A stretch of 6,218 nucleotides of DNA from NCBI GenBank assembly GCA_900321595.1, contig ONWP01000132.1, positions 1 through 6,218 on the forward strand. Reading direction: 5' to 3'. This DNA is from an uncultured Eubacteriales bacterium. Lineage in GTDB: Bacteria; Bacillota; Clostridia; Oscillospirales; Acutalibacteraceae. Of this stretch, positions 1 through 5,073 are shown one piece after another; the first letter of the stretch is position 1, and each line of letters starts with the position of its first letter. The translations under genes and the position numbers were made by a program. Below the pieces are notes generated by a model. The model was not told the DNA's origin. It ran no database searches and worked only from the letters and a program-made list of their open reading frames with translations.

Positions 1-218
1 ACGTCTTCCTTCTTGACCATGGAATAGAACGTGCCGTCGGGGTAGACGATGACTACGGGGCCCAGCGCGCACAGACCGAAGCAGCCGGTGCGGACGACCT
101 TGACCTCGTCGACCAGTCCCTGCTTTTTGATCTGCTCTTCAAACTCGGTGATCAGACCTGCGCTGCCGGAGGACGTGCATCCGGTGCCGCCGCAAATCAG
201 GACCTGTGAACGAATCAT
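1..218 (-). CDS. nuoF: NuoF/HndC-like NADH-binding subunit, N-terminal part (cut by left edge)
   Basis: The first 72 residues of a NuoF-type flavoprotein subunit are present; the gene continues beyond the left edge. What is visible is the thioredoxin-fold [2Fe-2S] ferredoxin domain that is fused to the front of NuoF in bifurcating hydrogenases (HydB/HndC type). All four ligands are present: C9-x4-C14 and C46-x3-C50, in the contexts ICGGTGCTSSG and RTGCFGLCALGP. The start is the ATG at 218, fixed by a strong GGAGGT at 226-231 with 7 bases of spacing. It lies 14 bp after the stop of the HndB-like gene, so the two are surely co-transcribed. The FMN/NADH-binding domain, the SLBB domain and the NuoF iron-sulfur site expected downstream cannot be seen. 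By family knowledge the full protein would pass electrons between NAD(P)H and the partner hydrogenase in the cytoplasm. Confidence 0.9.
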   Translation of the reverse strand, partial: MIRSQVLICGGTGCTSSGSAGLITEFEEQIKKQGLVDEVKVVRTGCFGLCALGPVVIVYPDGTFYSMVKKED

Positions 219-225
219 ACAAAAT

Positions 226-231
226 ACCTCC
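226..231 (-). promoter_or_regulatory. Ribosome binding site of the NuoF-like gene
   Basis: GGAGGT on the minus strand, 7 bases before the ATG at 218 and just after the TAA stop of the preceding gene (233-235). It decides the start of the truncated NuoF-like gene. Confidence 0.85.
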
Positions 232-232
232 G

Positions 233-604
233 TTACTTCTGCGCAGCAGTTATGGTGTAAGCATCCACGACGTTGCCGCCCTTGAGATGCTTTTCAACGA
301 TTTCTTTCGCCTTTTCAGCGGTCATCTTGACGTAGGTGACCTTTTCCTTTCCGGCCTCAAAGACCTCCACCACCGGCTCGTACTGGCAGATGCCGATGCA
401 TCCGGTCTGGGTGACGGTGACCTTGTCGGAGAGCCCCTCAGACGCCACGTCCTGCACGAACTCGTTCAGAACGGGTCTGGCTCCGGCCGCAATGCCGCAG
501 GTGGCCATGCCGACCACAACGCGGATCTGGCCGCTGCCCTCCCGCAGTACGACCTTGTCCTGCATCTTTGCCTTAATGGCTGCAAGCTCGGCTAAAGATT
601 TCAT
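233..604 (-). CDS. HndB-like (2Fe-2S) ferredoxin-fold protein
   Basis: A 123-residue protein of the thioredoxin-like [2Fe-2S] ferredoxin family, in the position of HndB in NADP-reducing hydrogenase operons. After a charged N-terminal helix (1-22), a beta-strand leads to VGMATCGIAAGAR (residues 31-43), and the second half-site is TGCIGICQYEP (67-77). Cysteines seen are C36, C69 and C73. The fourth position expected in a C-x4-C first half-site is glycine (G41), so a classical four-Cys [2Fe-2S] cluster is not possible without another ligand. I recall this TCGIAAGA form as common in HndB homologues, so it is probably a family trait rather than damage. The start is ATG 604; AGGA at 616-619 lies 11 bases upstream. 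It sits between an orphan ATPase (56-bp gap) and the NuoF-like gene (14-bp gap), as expected for an accessory subunit of the diaphorase part of a hydrogenase. Confidence 0.88.
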   Translation of the reverse strand: MKSLAELAAIKAKMQDKVVLREGSGQIRVVVGMATCGIAAGARPVLNEFVQDVASEGLSDKVTVTQTGCIGICQYEPVVEVFEAGKEKVTYVKMTAEKAKEIVEKHLKGGNVVDAYTITAAQK

Positions 605-644
605 GCTTCATCGATTCCTTTCGTAATGGATTGTTTGTCTATCA

Positions 645-662
645 AAAACCGGAAACGGTTTT
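645..662 (-). other. Small hairpin after the ATPase gene, terminator-like but weak
   Basis: Read on the minus strand, AAAACCG-TTTC-CGGTTTT forms a 7-bp stem with a 4-base loop. It begins inside the TAA stop (661-663) of the upstream gene and is followed by only one more T. The stem is half A-T and the U-tract lies mostly inside it, so it may be a leaky attenuator or an RNA end-processing element. The two genes around it still appear to belong to one operon. Confidence 0.35.
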
Positions 663-1227
663 AATCAAGCGGATAAGAGATCTCGGCGTAATTCTCGCGC
701 AGGTAGCCGTCCAGCCACGCGAGGATGTCCGGATCGTCCATGCGCGCGTCGTCGCCCAGGACGGCCCGCATCTCGTCGGTATCCACGTCGACCGCGCCGG
801 AAGGCGTTTCGTGGACGTAGATCCAGCGCAGGCCGGGACTGCCCTGAATGAGCGTCACGACGCTGGAGACGACGTCCCCCAGGGGGGTAAAGTCGATATT
901 ATTTTTATAGAAAACGGCCGTTGTCACGGTGCCGTGATCGTCCGGATGGGTCTTTGCCTCGCGGCTCTCGATCGTGACCGTGCCGCCGGTCTGCTCGGCC
1001 TCCATTTTAAGAAGCGGGAGCCCCAGTCCCACCTTGCGGGTGGTCCGGGTCGTGCTGAACGGGTCGAGCACGTTCGCCAGGAATTCGGGGCTCATGCCGC
1101 AGCCGTCGTCCGCGATGGCGATGGTGAGCGTTTCGTCCGTTTCGGTCAGCCGGATCTCGACCTTCGTCGCGCCGGCCCGAACGGAGTTCATCGCGATGTC
1201 CAGAATATTGAGGGAAAGCTCCTTCAT
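661..1227 (-). CDS. Orphan GHKL (HATPase_c) ATP-binding protein in hydrogenase cluster
   Basis: A 188-residue protein that begins directly with a GHKL ATPase fold. Seen in order: an N-box-like helix NILDIAMNS with N14; the G1 box DDGCGM (40-45); DPFSTT (55-60), as in histidine-kinase F-boxes; and a G2 box GLGLPLLK (67-74). It ends with a C-terminal extension of about 80 residues (roughly 106-188) that I do not recognise. No membrane segment, PAS domain or His-containing dimerisation domain precedes the ATPase, so it cannot be an ordinary histidine kinase by itself. The start is ATG 1227, which overlaps the TGA of the PHP gene as ATGA; GGAGG at 1237-1241 gives 9 bases of spacing and rejects the much longer in-frame extension into the PHP gene. 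Inference: it phosphorylates or binds a partner encoded in the same operon, or acts as an ATP-dependent chaperone for it. Confidence 0.88.
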   Translation of the reverse strand: MKELSLNILDIAMNSVRAGATKVEIRLTETDETLTIAIADDGCGMSPEFLANVLDPFSTTRTTRKVGLGLPLLKMEAEQTGGTVTIESREAKTHPDDHGTVTTAVFYKNNIDFTPLGDVVSSVVTLIQGSPGLRWIYVHETPSGAVDVDTDEMRAVLGDDARMDDPDILAWLDGYLRENYAEISYPLD

Positions 1228-1970
1228 GCGTCTATGCCTCCGGCGCGCAGATGTCGGAACAGCTCGTGCCGGACTTTGTCGGAGCTGTACGGCTCGTCGT
1301 CCAGCAGGAAGCTCTCTTTTTTCTCTTTGATGAGCCACAGGTAGTGCGCGTCGGAGGAGACGATCTTCGTCAGCCCCCGCAGCGCGGGATACCGGGCCTC
1401 GTAGTCTTCGATCTTGTCCCCGTCGTGGAATTCGGCGGCGGTGAAGCCGCAGTCCGCGGGGAAGTCGCCCAGCACGGCGATCGCGCCGTTGGACTCCCGG
1501 TCCACGTGCGCCGGGTACGCGAAGCCGTCGAACTGCGCGCACACGCGCACAACGCTGTCGATGGGAATGGTCGTGGCGAAGCTGAGCACGCAGTCGTCAT
1601 GGCCGATGACCTCGTCGTTTTCGTCCATGATGAGCTGCTCGCCGAAAATATCGACGCGGTTGGGGATCTTCGACCGGCGTTCGTCCACGTACGCGTCGAA
1701 CGCCATCGCGTCCTCCAGTCGCTCAAACAGGCAGACGACGTGGATGTCCTCCGCCGTGGTCAGCTCCATGCCGGCCACCGGGATGATCCCGTTTTTCTTC
1801 GCGGCCTTAAAAAACGCGGGACAGTTTTTGCACGTATTGTGATCTGTCAGCGCCATGATGTTCAGGCCGTTGAGCACGCCCATGCCCGCCATGTTGTTCG
1901 GCGTCATATCGTTGTCGCCGCAGGGGGACAGGCAGGAGTGCATATGCAGATCGTAGAAGTATTCGTTCAT
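1224..1970 (-). CDS. PHP-domain metal-dependent phosphoesterase
   Basis: A 248-residue PHP-family protein. The metal-site motifs are intact: DLHMHSCLSPCGD (H9, H11, D18), LTDHN (D43, H44), GMELT (E69), DIHVVCLF (H77), AYPAHVDRE (H155) and SSDAHYLW (D207, H209). PHP proteins are cytoplasmic phosphoesterases with a di- or trinuclear metal centre that act on nucleotides, nucleic acid ends or phospho-metabolites; the substrate here cannot be told. An inserted segment with IFGEQLIMDENDE (108-120) separates the two halves of the fold. The start is ATG 1970, in an ATGA overlap with the preceding DRTGG gene; a weak GGAG (1975-1978) lies only 4 bases away, so translation is probably coupled. The stop overlaps the next ATPase gene in the same way. 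The context, between a DRTGG protein and a GHKL ATPase, suggests it reverses or consumes a phosphorylated signal of the cluster (inference). Confidence 0.9.
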   Translation of the reverse strand: MNEYFYDLHMHSCLSPCGDNDMTPNNMAGMGVLNGLNIMALTDHNTCKNCPAFFKAAKKNGIIPVAGMELTTAEDIHVVCLFERLEDAMAFDAYVDERRSKIPNRVDIFGEQLIMDENDEVIGHDDCVLSFATTIPIDSVVRVCAQFDGFAYPAHVDRESNGAIAVLGDFPADCGFTAAEFHDGDKIEDYEARYPALRGLTKIVSSDAHYLWLIKEKKESFLLDDEPYSSDKVRHELFRHLRAGGIDA

Positions 1971-2302
1971 GCGGCTCCGGTCGCGCGGTAAACGGCCGTC
2001 GCCGTCTCATAGGTGGGCTTCTCGCTGTACAGGATGTTCACGCCCTTGACGCGCGCCGTCTCCAGCAGCTTTTCATCCGCCGTCACGCCTTCGGAGAGGA
2101 TCACGCACGCCACGTCCGCGAGGGAGCCCACGGCCACCACGTTGACGTTGGACATGATGGTGATCCACGCGCAGTCGGCCTGCGCGCGTCCCATGACCCA
2201 GCTGAGCAGGTCGCCGCAGTAGCAGCCGTCCACCGGCCGGTCGGGATCGGCCTGCGCCGCGATCGTGAAACCGCAGGACGCGGCCAGCTCCGTCACCGTC
2301 AT
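1967..2302 (-). CDS. DRTGG-domain protein (second copy, downstream of HydS-like gene)
   Basis: A 111-residue single-domain protein that fits the DRTGG family: a GCYCGDLLSWVMGRA stretch (26-40), WITIMSNVNVVAVGSLADVACVIL (46-69), then a helix-strand tail ending KPTYETATAVYRATG. DRTGG domains are named for a motif found in some members and occur as regulatory modules next to CBS or P-loop domains; their ligand is poorly defined. The literal DRTGG pentapeptide is absent here. The start is ATG 2302, overlapping the TGA of the hydrogenase-like gene as ATGA, with AAGGAGGA at 2309-2316 as ribosome binding site. It is paralogous to the protein at 4064-4420; the two bracket the ATPase and hydrogenase-like genes. 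No catalytic residues can be named; a ligand-binding or scaffold role is an inference. Confidence 0.85.
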   Translation of the reverse strand: MTVTELAASCGFTIAAQADPDRPVDGCYCGDLLSWVMGRAQADCAWITIMSNVNVVAVGSLADVACVILSEGVTADEKLLETARVKGVNILYSEKPTYETATAVYRATGAA

Positions 2303-3585
2303 GCGTCTTCCTCCTTCAGCTCCGGGATCCCGGATTCATTTTCCAGCATCCGGCACTTTCTGGCGCCGTCGATGTTGCCCCGGACGATGTCCTCGGCGAA
2401 CGCGCGGCAGGTGGGGGAGCCGCACGCGCCGCAGTCAAAGCCGGGCAGCTGCTCGCGCAGCGCCTGGATCCGGCTCATCATGCGCATGGACTCGCTGAAG
2501 CTCGCGCTCAGGCGGGAGATCGGCGGGTAGTCCGGCAGGTCGGTGCAGTAGTGGTCGCCGAGGGAGTATTTTTCGTCGCCGTAGAGCCGGTTCTGCGTCA
2601 CGGGCATATATCTGCGCACCGTCTGCAGCCGCGTTCTGGCGATAAAGGGGTTTTCGATGGTCATAACGCCGCCGACGCAGCCGCCGGTACAGGCGTTGAG
2701 CTCGATGAATTCGAGCTGGGGGATCTGGCCGTTGTCGATGGCCTCGAGCACGCGCACGACGTTTTCGATGCCGTCCGCCGCCAGATATTTATCGTTTAGG
2801 ATGGCGCTGGATTCACCGCCGCTGGACGCCCAGCCGATGCCGATCATGCCGGCGTGGGAGCCGATCCGCGGCGCCGACGCGCCCTTGAGCACGCCAAGGA
2901 GCTTGAAGTACACGTCCCGCAGAGAGATGACCACGTCTACGCGGCTCTTGTAGTTGCCGAAGCCGTTGCGGATGTAGCTGACCTTCGCGGCGCAGGGGGA
3001 GATGAAGAATGTTCCGACGTCCTCCGGCTTCAGCTCCGGGTGTTCCTTCAGCGCGCGCTCCTTCGCCATCACGGCCGCCACCTCGACCGGCGGCAGGATG
3101 GGCAGGATGTTGTCCTTCAGATAGGGATACCGCAGCGCGATCAGGCGCACGATGGCGGGACAGGCCGAGCTGATGACCGGCTTTTTGATGCCGTCCATCT
3201 TCAGGTATTCCCGGGTGTATTCCGTGACGAATTCCGCGCCCTGCGCCACCTCGAACACGTCGTCGAAGCCGATGTCCAGCAGGCCCTGCAGGATCACGTC
3301 CACGTCCTCGACGCCCTCGAACTGGCCGAAGAGCGTGGGCGCGGGCAGCGCGATCTTCCATTTATAATCCATATGGTGCTCCATCTTGGAGCACATGGCC
3401 TTTTTCGCGCTGCTGGTGCAGACGCGGATGCACTCGCCGCAGTCGATGCAGCGGTCGGAGTTGATGACGGCGTGTCCGTCGCGGATGCGGATCGCCTCCG
3501 TGGGACAGTGCCGCAGGCAGGTGGTGCAGCCTGTGCATTTCGCCACGTCCAGCTCAACGGAGTGGGTGTATTCCGGCTTGTCCAC
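2299..3585 (-). CDS. HydS-like regulatory [FeFe]-hydrogenase ([Fe-Fe] hydrogenase large subunit C-terminal domain protein)
   Basis: A 428-residue cytoplasmic iron-sulfur protein. Domains in order: two 4Fe-4S ferredoxin motifs (C17, C20, C23, C27 and C46, C49, C52, C56); an H-cluster domain (about 75-350); and a C-terminal FeS motif GFDCGACGSPTC with C385, C388, C393 and probably C411. The H-cluster motifs are L1 SSACPAI (C142), L2 ISPCAAK (C198, K201) and L3 ELNACTGGCVGG (C299, C303), so all four cysteines for the [4Fe-4S] part of the H-cluster are kept. The cysteine used for proton transfer in catalytic enzymes (first C of TSCCP, C299 in Clostridium CpI) is alanine (A141). The methionines of MPC and VMAC are S196 and N297. 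Such changes mark the sensory-type groups C and D; lack of a PAS domain makes group D more likely. The start is GTG at 3585 with AAAGGA at 3595-3600. It probably senses H2 or redox state rather than producing H2 at a high rate (inference). Confidence 0.88.
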   Translation of the reverse strand: MDKPEYTHSVELDVAKCTGCTTCLRHCPTEAIRIRDGHAVINSDRCIDCGECIRVCTSSAKKAMCSKMEHHMDYKWKIALPAPTLFGQFEGVEDVDVILQGLLDIGFDDVFEVAQGAEFVTEYTREYLKMDGIKKPVISSACPAIVRLIALRYPYLKDNILPILPPVEVAAVMAKERALKEHPELKPEDVGTFFISPCAAKVSYIRNGFGNYKSRVDVVISLRDVYFKLLGVLKGASAPRIGSHAGMIGIGWASSGGESSAILNDKYLAADGIENVVRVLEAIDNGQIPQLEFIELNACTGGCVGGVMTIENPFIARTRLQTVRRYMPVTQNRLYGDEKYSLGDHYCTDLPDYPPISRLSASFSESMRMMSRIQALREQLPGFDCGACGSPTCRAFAEDIVRGNIDGARKCRMLENESGIPELKEEDA

Positions 3586-3594
3586 AGATGCACG

Positions 3595-3600
3595 TCCTTT
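3595..3600 (-). promoter_or_regulatory. Ribosome binding site supporting a GTG start
   Basis: AAAGGA on the minus strand, 9 bases before the GTG at 3585-3583. The only nearby ATG (3593) is in another frame, so this site supports GTG as the start of the HydS-like gene. Confidence 0.65.
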
Positions 3601-3614
3601 CGCAGAGATTGTGA

Positions 3615-3631
3615 CGGGCCTTTTGAGCCCG
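3615..3631 (-). other. GC-rich intergenic hairpin upstream of the HydS-like gene
   Basis: On the minus strand CGGGC-TCAAAAG-GCCCG makes a 5-bp stem with a 7-base loop in the 57-bp gap between the RsbT-like ATPase gene (stop at 3643) and the HydS-like gene. A second CGGGC just upstream could compete for pairing. No U-tract follows, so it is not an intrinsic terminator; it could be an mRNA stability or processing element. Confidence 0.3.
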
Positions 3632-3642
3632 AAGCCCGGCGC

Positions 3643-4071
3643 TTACGCGTCCAGGCGCACCGTCATGGTGATGACCGTGCCGCGGCCGACCTCGGTGTCG
3701 ATCCGCATATCGTCGGTATAGCGCTTCATGTTCGGCAGTCCCATGCCGGCGCCGAAGCCCAGGCTCCGGACGCTGTCTGACGCCGTGGAGTAGCCCTCCT
3801 TCATGGCCAGCTCCACGTTGGGGATGCCGGGGCCGTGGTCGGTGAGCACGATCTCGATGCGGTCCTCGTAGACCACCACGTCGGCCTTTCCGCCGCCGGC
3901 GTGGATGACCATATTGATCTCACCTTCATACATAGCGATGGAGACGCGCCGGATGATCTCCGGCGACAGCCCCAGACGCCGCAGGTTCTTCTTGACCTGC
4001 ACGGACGCCTGACCGGCGGAGGTGAAGTCCTCGCCGTCCACGTCGTATGTGAATGTCAGCGACTCACTCAT
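3643..4071 (-). CDS. RsbT/RsbW-like (anti-sigma factor type) ATPase
   Basis: A 142-residue GHKL ATPase domain of the anti-sigma factor/serine kinase class. Seen: an N-box AMYEGEINMVIHA with E49 and N53; the G1 box LTDHGPGIPN (77-85); the G2 stretch GFGAGMGLPNMKR (105-117); and a final GRGTVITMTV (129-138). The length and lack of other domains match SpoIIAB, RsbW and RsbT, which phosphorylate a Ser/Thr on a STAS partner or bind a sigma factor. No STAS protein or sigma factor is encoded in this window. The start is ATG 4071, overlapping the end of the DRTGG gene by 8 bp (ATGAGTGA), with no strong ribosome binding site, so it is probably translated by coupling. It is a different subtype from the ATPase at 661-1227. 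In this setting the partner is more likely the DRTGG protein or HydS-like protein (inference). Confidence 0.88.
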   Translation of the reverse strand: MSESLTFTYDVDGEDFTSAGQASVQVKKNLRRLGLSPEIIRRVSIAMYEGEINMVIHAGGGKADVVVYEDRIEIVLTDHGPGIPNVELAMKEGYSTASDSVRSLGFGAGMGLPNMKRYTDDMRIDTEVGRGTVITMTVRLDA

Positions 4072-4420
4072 TTTTCTGTCCGTTGCCTACCAGACCGTTG
4101 GTATAAAGCTTGCCGCAGGCCTCGTACAGCCGCAGCTTCGTGGTCATGACGACCATGCCGCCCTCGCGGGCCAGGTCGATCATCTCCTGCGTGGGCTGCT
4201 TGCTGCGCACGAAAACGATGCACACCATGTCCATCATCTCCGCCGTGCGGATGACCTGCGAATTGACCAGACCCGTAAGCAGAACGGCCTGATCCTTCAC
4301 ATAAGCCAACACGTCGCTCATCATATCGCTGCCGCACGCCGAGTAGACATGGCGGTCCATGCGGTCGTCTCCGCAGACGACCTCGGCTTCGAGCAGCTCG
4401 CGTAAGGTACAGAGTTTCAT
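4064..4420 (-). CDS. DRTGG-domain protein (first copy, next to nuoE)
   Basis: A 118-residue single-domain protein. MKLCTLRELLEAEVVCG leads to SACGSDMMSDVLAYVKDQAVLLTGLVNSQVIRTAEMMD with a hydrophobic strand (VCIVFV), and a tail MVVMTTKLRLYEACGKLYTNGL, the pattern of DRTGG proteins often annotated as serine kinase or HPr kinase-related. It has no Walker A motif, so it is not a kinase alone. The start is ATG 4420: AAGGGAT at 4429-4434 lies about 9 bases upstream, and the longer in-frame opening would run into the nuoE coding sequence. There is a 41-bp gap after nuoE, then an 8-bp overlap with the RsbT-like ATPase, so these two proteins are probably made together and may form a pair. It is divergent from the second DRTGG protein of the cluster. 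Confidence 0.82.
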   Translation of the reverse strand: MKLCTLRELLEAEVVCGDDRMDRHVYSACGSDMMSDVLAYVKDQAVLLTGLVNSQVIRTAEMMDMVCIVFVRSKQPTQEMIDLAREGGMVVMTTKLRLYEACGKLYTNGLVGNGQKNE

Positions 4421-4447
4421 GTGTTCGATCCCTTGTCTGTGAAATTG

Positions 4448-4461
4448 TCCGTCCGGACGGA
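4448..4461. repeat. Perfect 14-bp palindrome after nuoE
   Basis: TCCGTCCGGACGGA is identical on both strands and starts directly after the nuoE stop codon. As RNA it could fold as a 5-bp stem with a CCGG loop. No T-run follows on either side, so it is not a terminator by sequence; it may be a processing site or chance. Confidence 0.45.
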
Positions 4462-4956
4462 TCAGGCGTACTTGTCCAGGATGCCCTTCACGTCCTCGGG
4501 GACCAGACGGCCGTAGACCTCGTCGTTGATCATCATGACGGGAGCCAGACCGCAGGCGCCCACGCAGCGGCACGCGTCCACGCTGAACTTGCCGTCGGCG
4601 GTGCAGCCGCCCTCTTCCACGCCGAGGATCTCAATGATCTTGTCGAGGATCTTCTGGCTGCCCTTGACGTAACAGGCCGTGCCCAGGCATACGCTGATGG
4701 CGTACTTGCCCTTGGGCGCCAGCGCGAACTGCGCGTAGAACGTGGCCACGCCGAAAACCTTCTCGGCGGGAACGCCCATGCCTTCCGCGATGCGGATCTG
4801 CACCTCGGTGGGCAGATAGCCGTAGATGTCCTGCGCCTCCTGCATGACGGCCATCAGGCGGCTCTTGTCGCTCTTGTTGGCCTCGATGACGGCCGCGAGC
4901 TTCTCGGCCTGTTCCGGGGTCTCGGTGAAGGGGATGTTGCTGATCGTCTTTTTCAT
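4462..4956 (-). CDS. nuoE: NuoE/HndA-like [2Fe-2S] subunit (24 kDa-type)
   Basis: A 164-residue NuoE-family protein (HydC/HndA in bifurcating hydrogenases), the usual length. The N-terminal helical part carries the family stretches LMAVMQEAQDIYGYLP (35-49) and VFGVATFYAQF (68-78). The thioredoxin-fold domain holds the [2Fe-2S] ligands C90 and C95 (CLGTAC) and C131 and C135 (CVGAC). It works with NuoF to carry electrons between NAD(P)H flavin chemistry and the hydrogenase or a ferredoxin. The start is ATG 4956, with GGAGGT at 4965-4970 and 8 bases of spacing; an upstream in-frame extension of 45 residues would cross the promoter and has no family similarity. It is the first gene of the operon, about 60 bases downstream of a good promoter. 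It is separated from NuoF by seven genes rather than being adjacent. Confidence 0.93.
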   Translation of the reverse strand: MKKTISNIPFTETPEQAEKLAAVIEANKSDKSRLMAVMQEAQDIYGYLPTEVQIRIAEGMGVPAEKVFGVATFYAQFALAPKGKYAISVCLGTACYVKGSQKILDKIIEILGVEEGGCTADGKFSVDACRCVGACGLAPVMMINDEVYGRLVPEDVKGILDKYA

Positions 4957-4964
4957 ATCGAAAT

Positions 4965-4970
4965 ACCTCC
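4965..4970 (-). promoter_or_regulatory. Ribosome binding site of nuoE
   Basis: GGAGGT on the minus strand, 8 bases before ATG 4956. It rejects the longer in-frame start at 5091. Confidence 0.85.
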
Positions 4971-4991
4971 GTATGGATCTTCTGATCGGGT

Positions 4992-5009
4992 TTGCCGTTT
5001 TTTTCACAA
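4992..5009. promoter_or_regulatory. Half-matching Rex-like operator in the nuoE leader
   Basis: The plus strand reads TTGCCGT-TTTT-TTCACAA. Against the Rex consensus TTGTGAA-N4-TTCACAA, one arm matches at all 7 positions and the other only at TTG plus partial similarity. It lies about 7 to 24 bases downstream of the predicted transcription start, where a repressor would block the operon. Rex is an NADH/NAD+ sensor known to control fermentation and hydrogenase genes in clostridia. The match is incomplete and in an AT-rich leader, so chance is quite possible. Confidence 0.3.
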
Positions 5010-5022
5010 AAGGGCAACTTGA

Positions 5023-5051
5023 ATTATAGCACAGGTTTTTTTGCATTTCCA
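5023..5051 (-). promoter_or_regulatory. Sigma-A-like promoter of the hydrogenase-associated operon
   Basis: On the minus strand the -35 is TGGAAA (5051-5046, 4 of 6 matches), the spacer is 17 bp, and the -10 is a perfect TATAAT (5028-5023) preceded by TGC, an extended -10. The predicted start is near 5016, giving a leader of about 60 bases before nuoE. The leader can pair TTGCC (5017-5013) with GGCAA (4996-4992) as a small hairpin. Confidence 0.8.
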
Positions 5052-5066
5052 TAGCGTTTTGCATTT
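5039..5066. repeat. Tandem 10-bp direct repeats over the operon promoter
   Basis: TTTTGCATTT occurs at 5039-5048 and 5057-5066, exactly 18 bp apart. The first copy overlaps the -35 box of the leftward promoter and the second lies just upstream of it. Spaced identical repeats here are typical of a transcription factor bound as a tandem pair; the factor is unknown. Confidence 0.5.
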
Positions 5067-5073
5067 TTGGTGA

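Noticed and set aside
661..1542. A 293-residue reading of the GHKL ATPase frame starting at 1542
   Set aside because: The first 105 residues are an Arg-rich frame opposite in phase to the PHP gene; family similarity and the GGAGG site place the start at 1227.
3615..3631. Intrinsic terminator between the RsbT-like ATPase and HydS-like genes
   Set aside because: A stem is present but no T-run follows on the minus strand.
2854..3780. A 308-residue plus-strand open frame
   Set aside because: It is the antisense shadow of the HydS-like gene and the end of the ATPase gene; composition is low-quality (many H, R, D, A) and no domain is seen.
4064..4573. A longer DRTGG product starting at 4573
   Set aside because: The extra part lies over nuoE in another frame and is Arg/Gly-rich noise; ATG 4420 has its own ribosome binding site.
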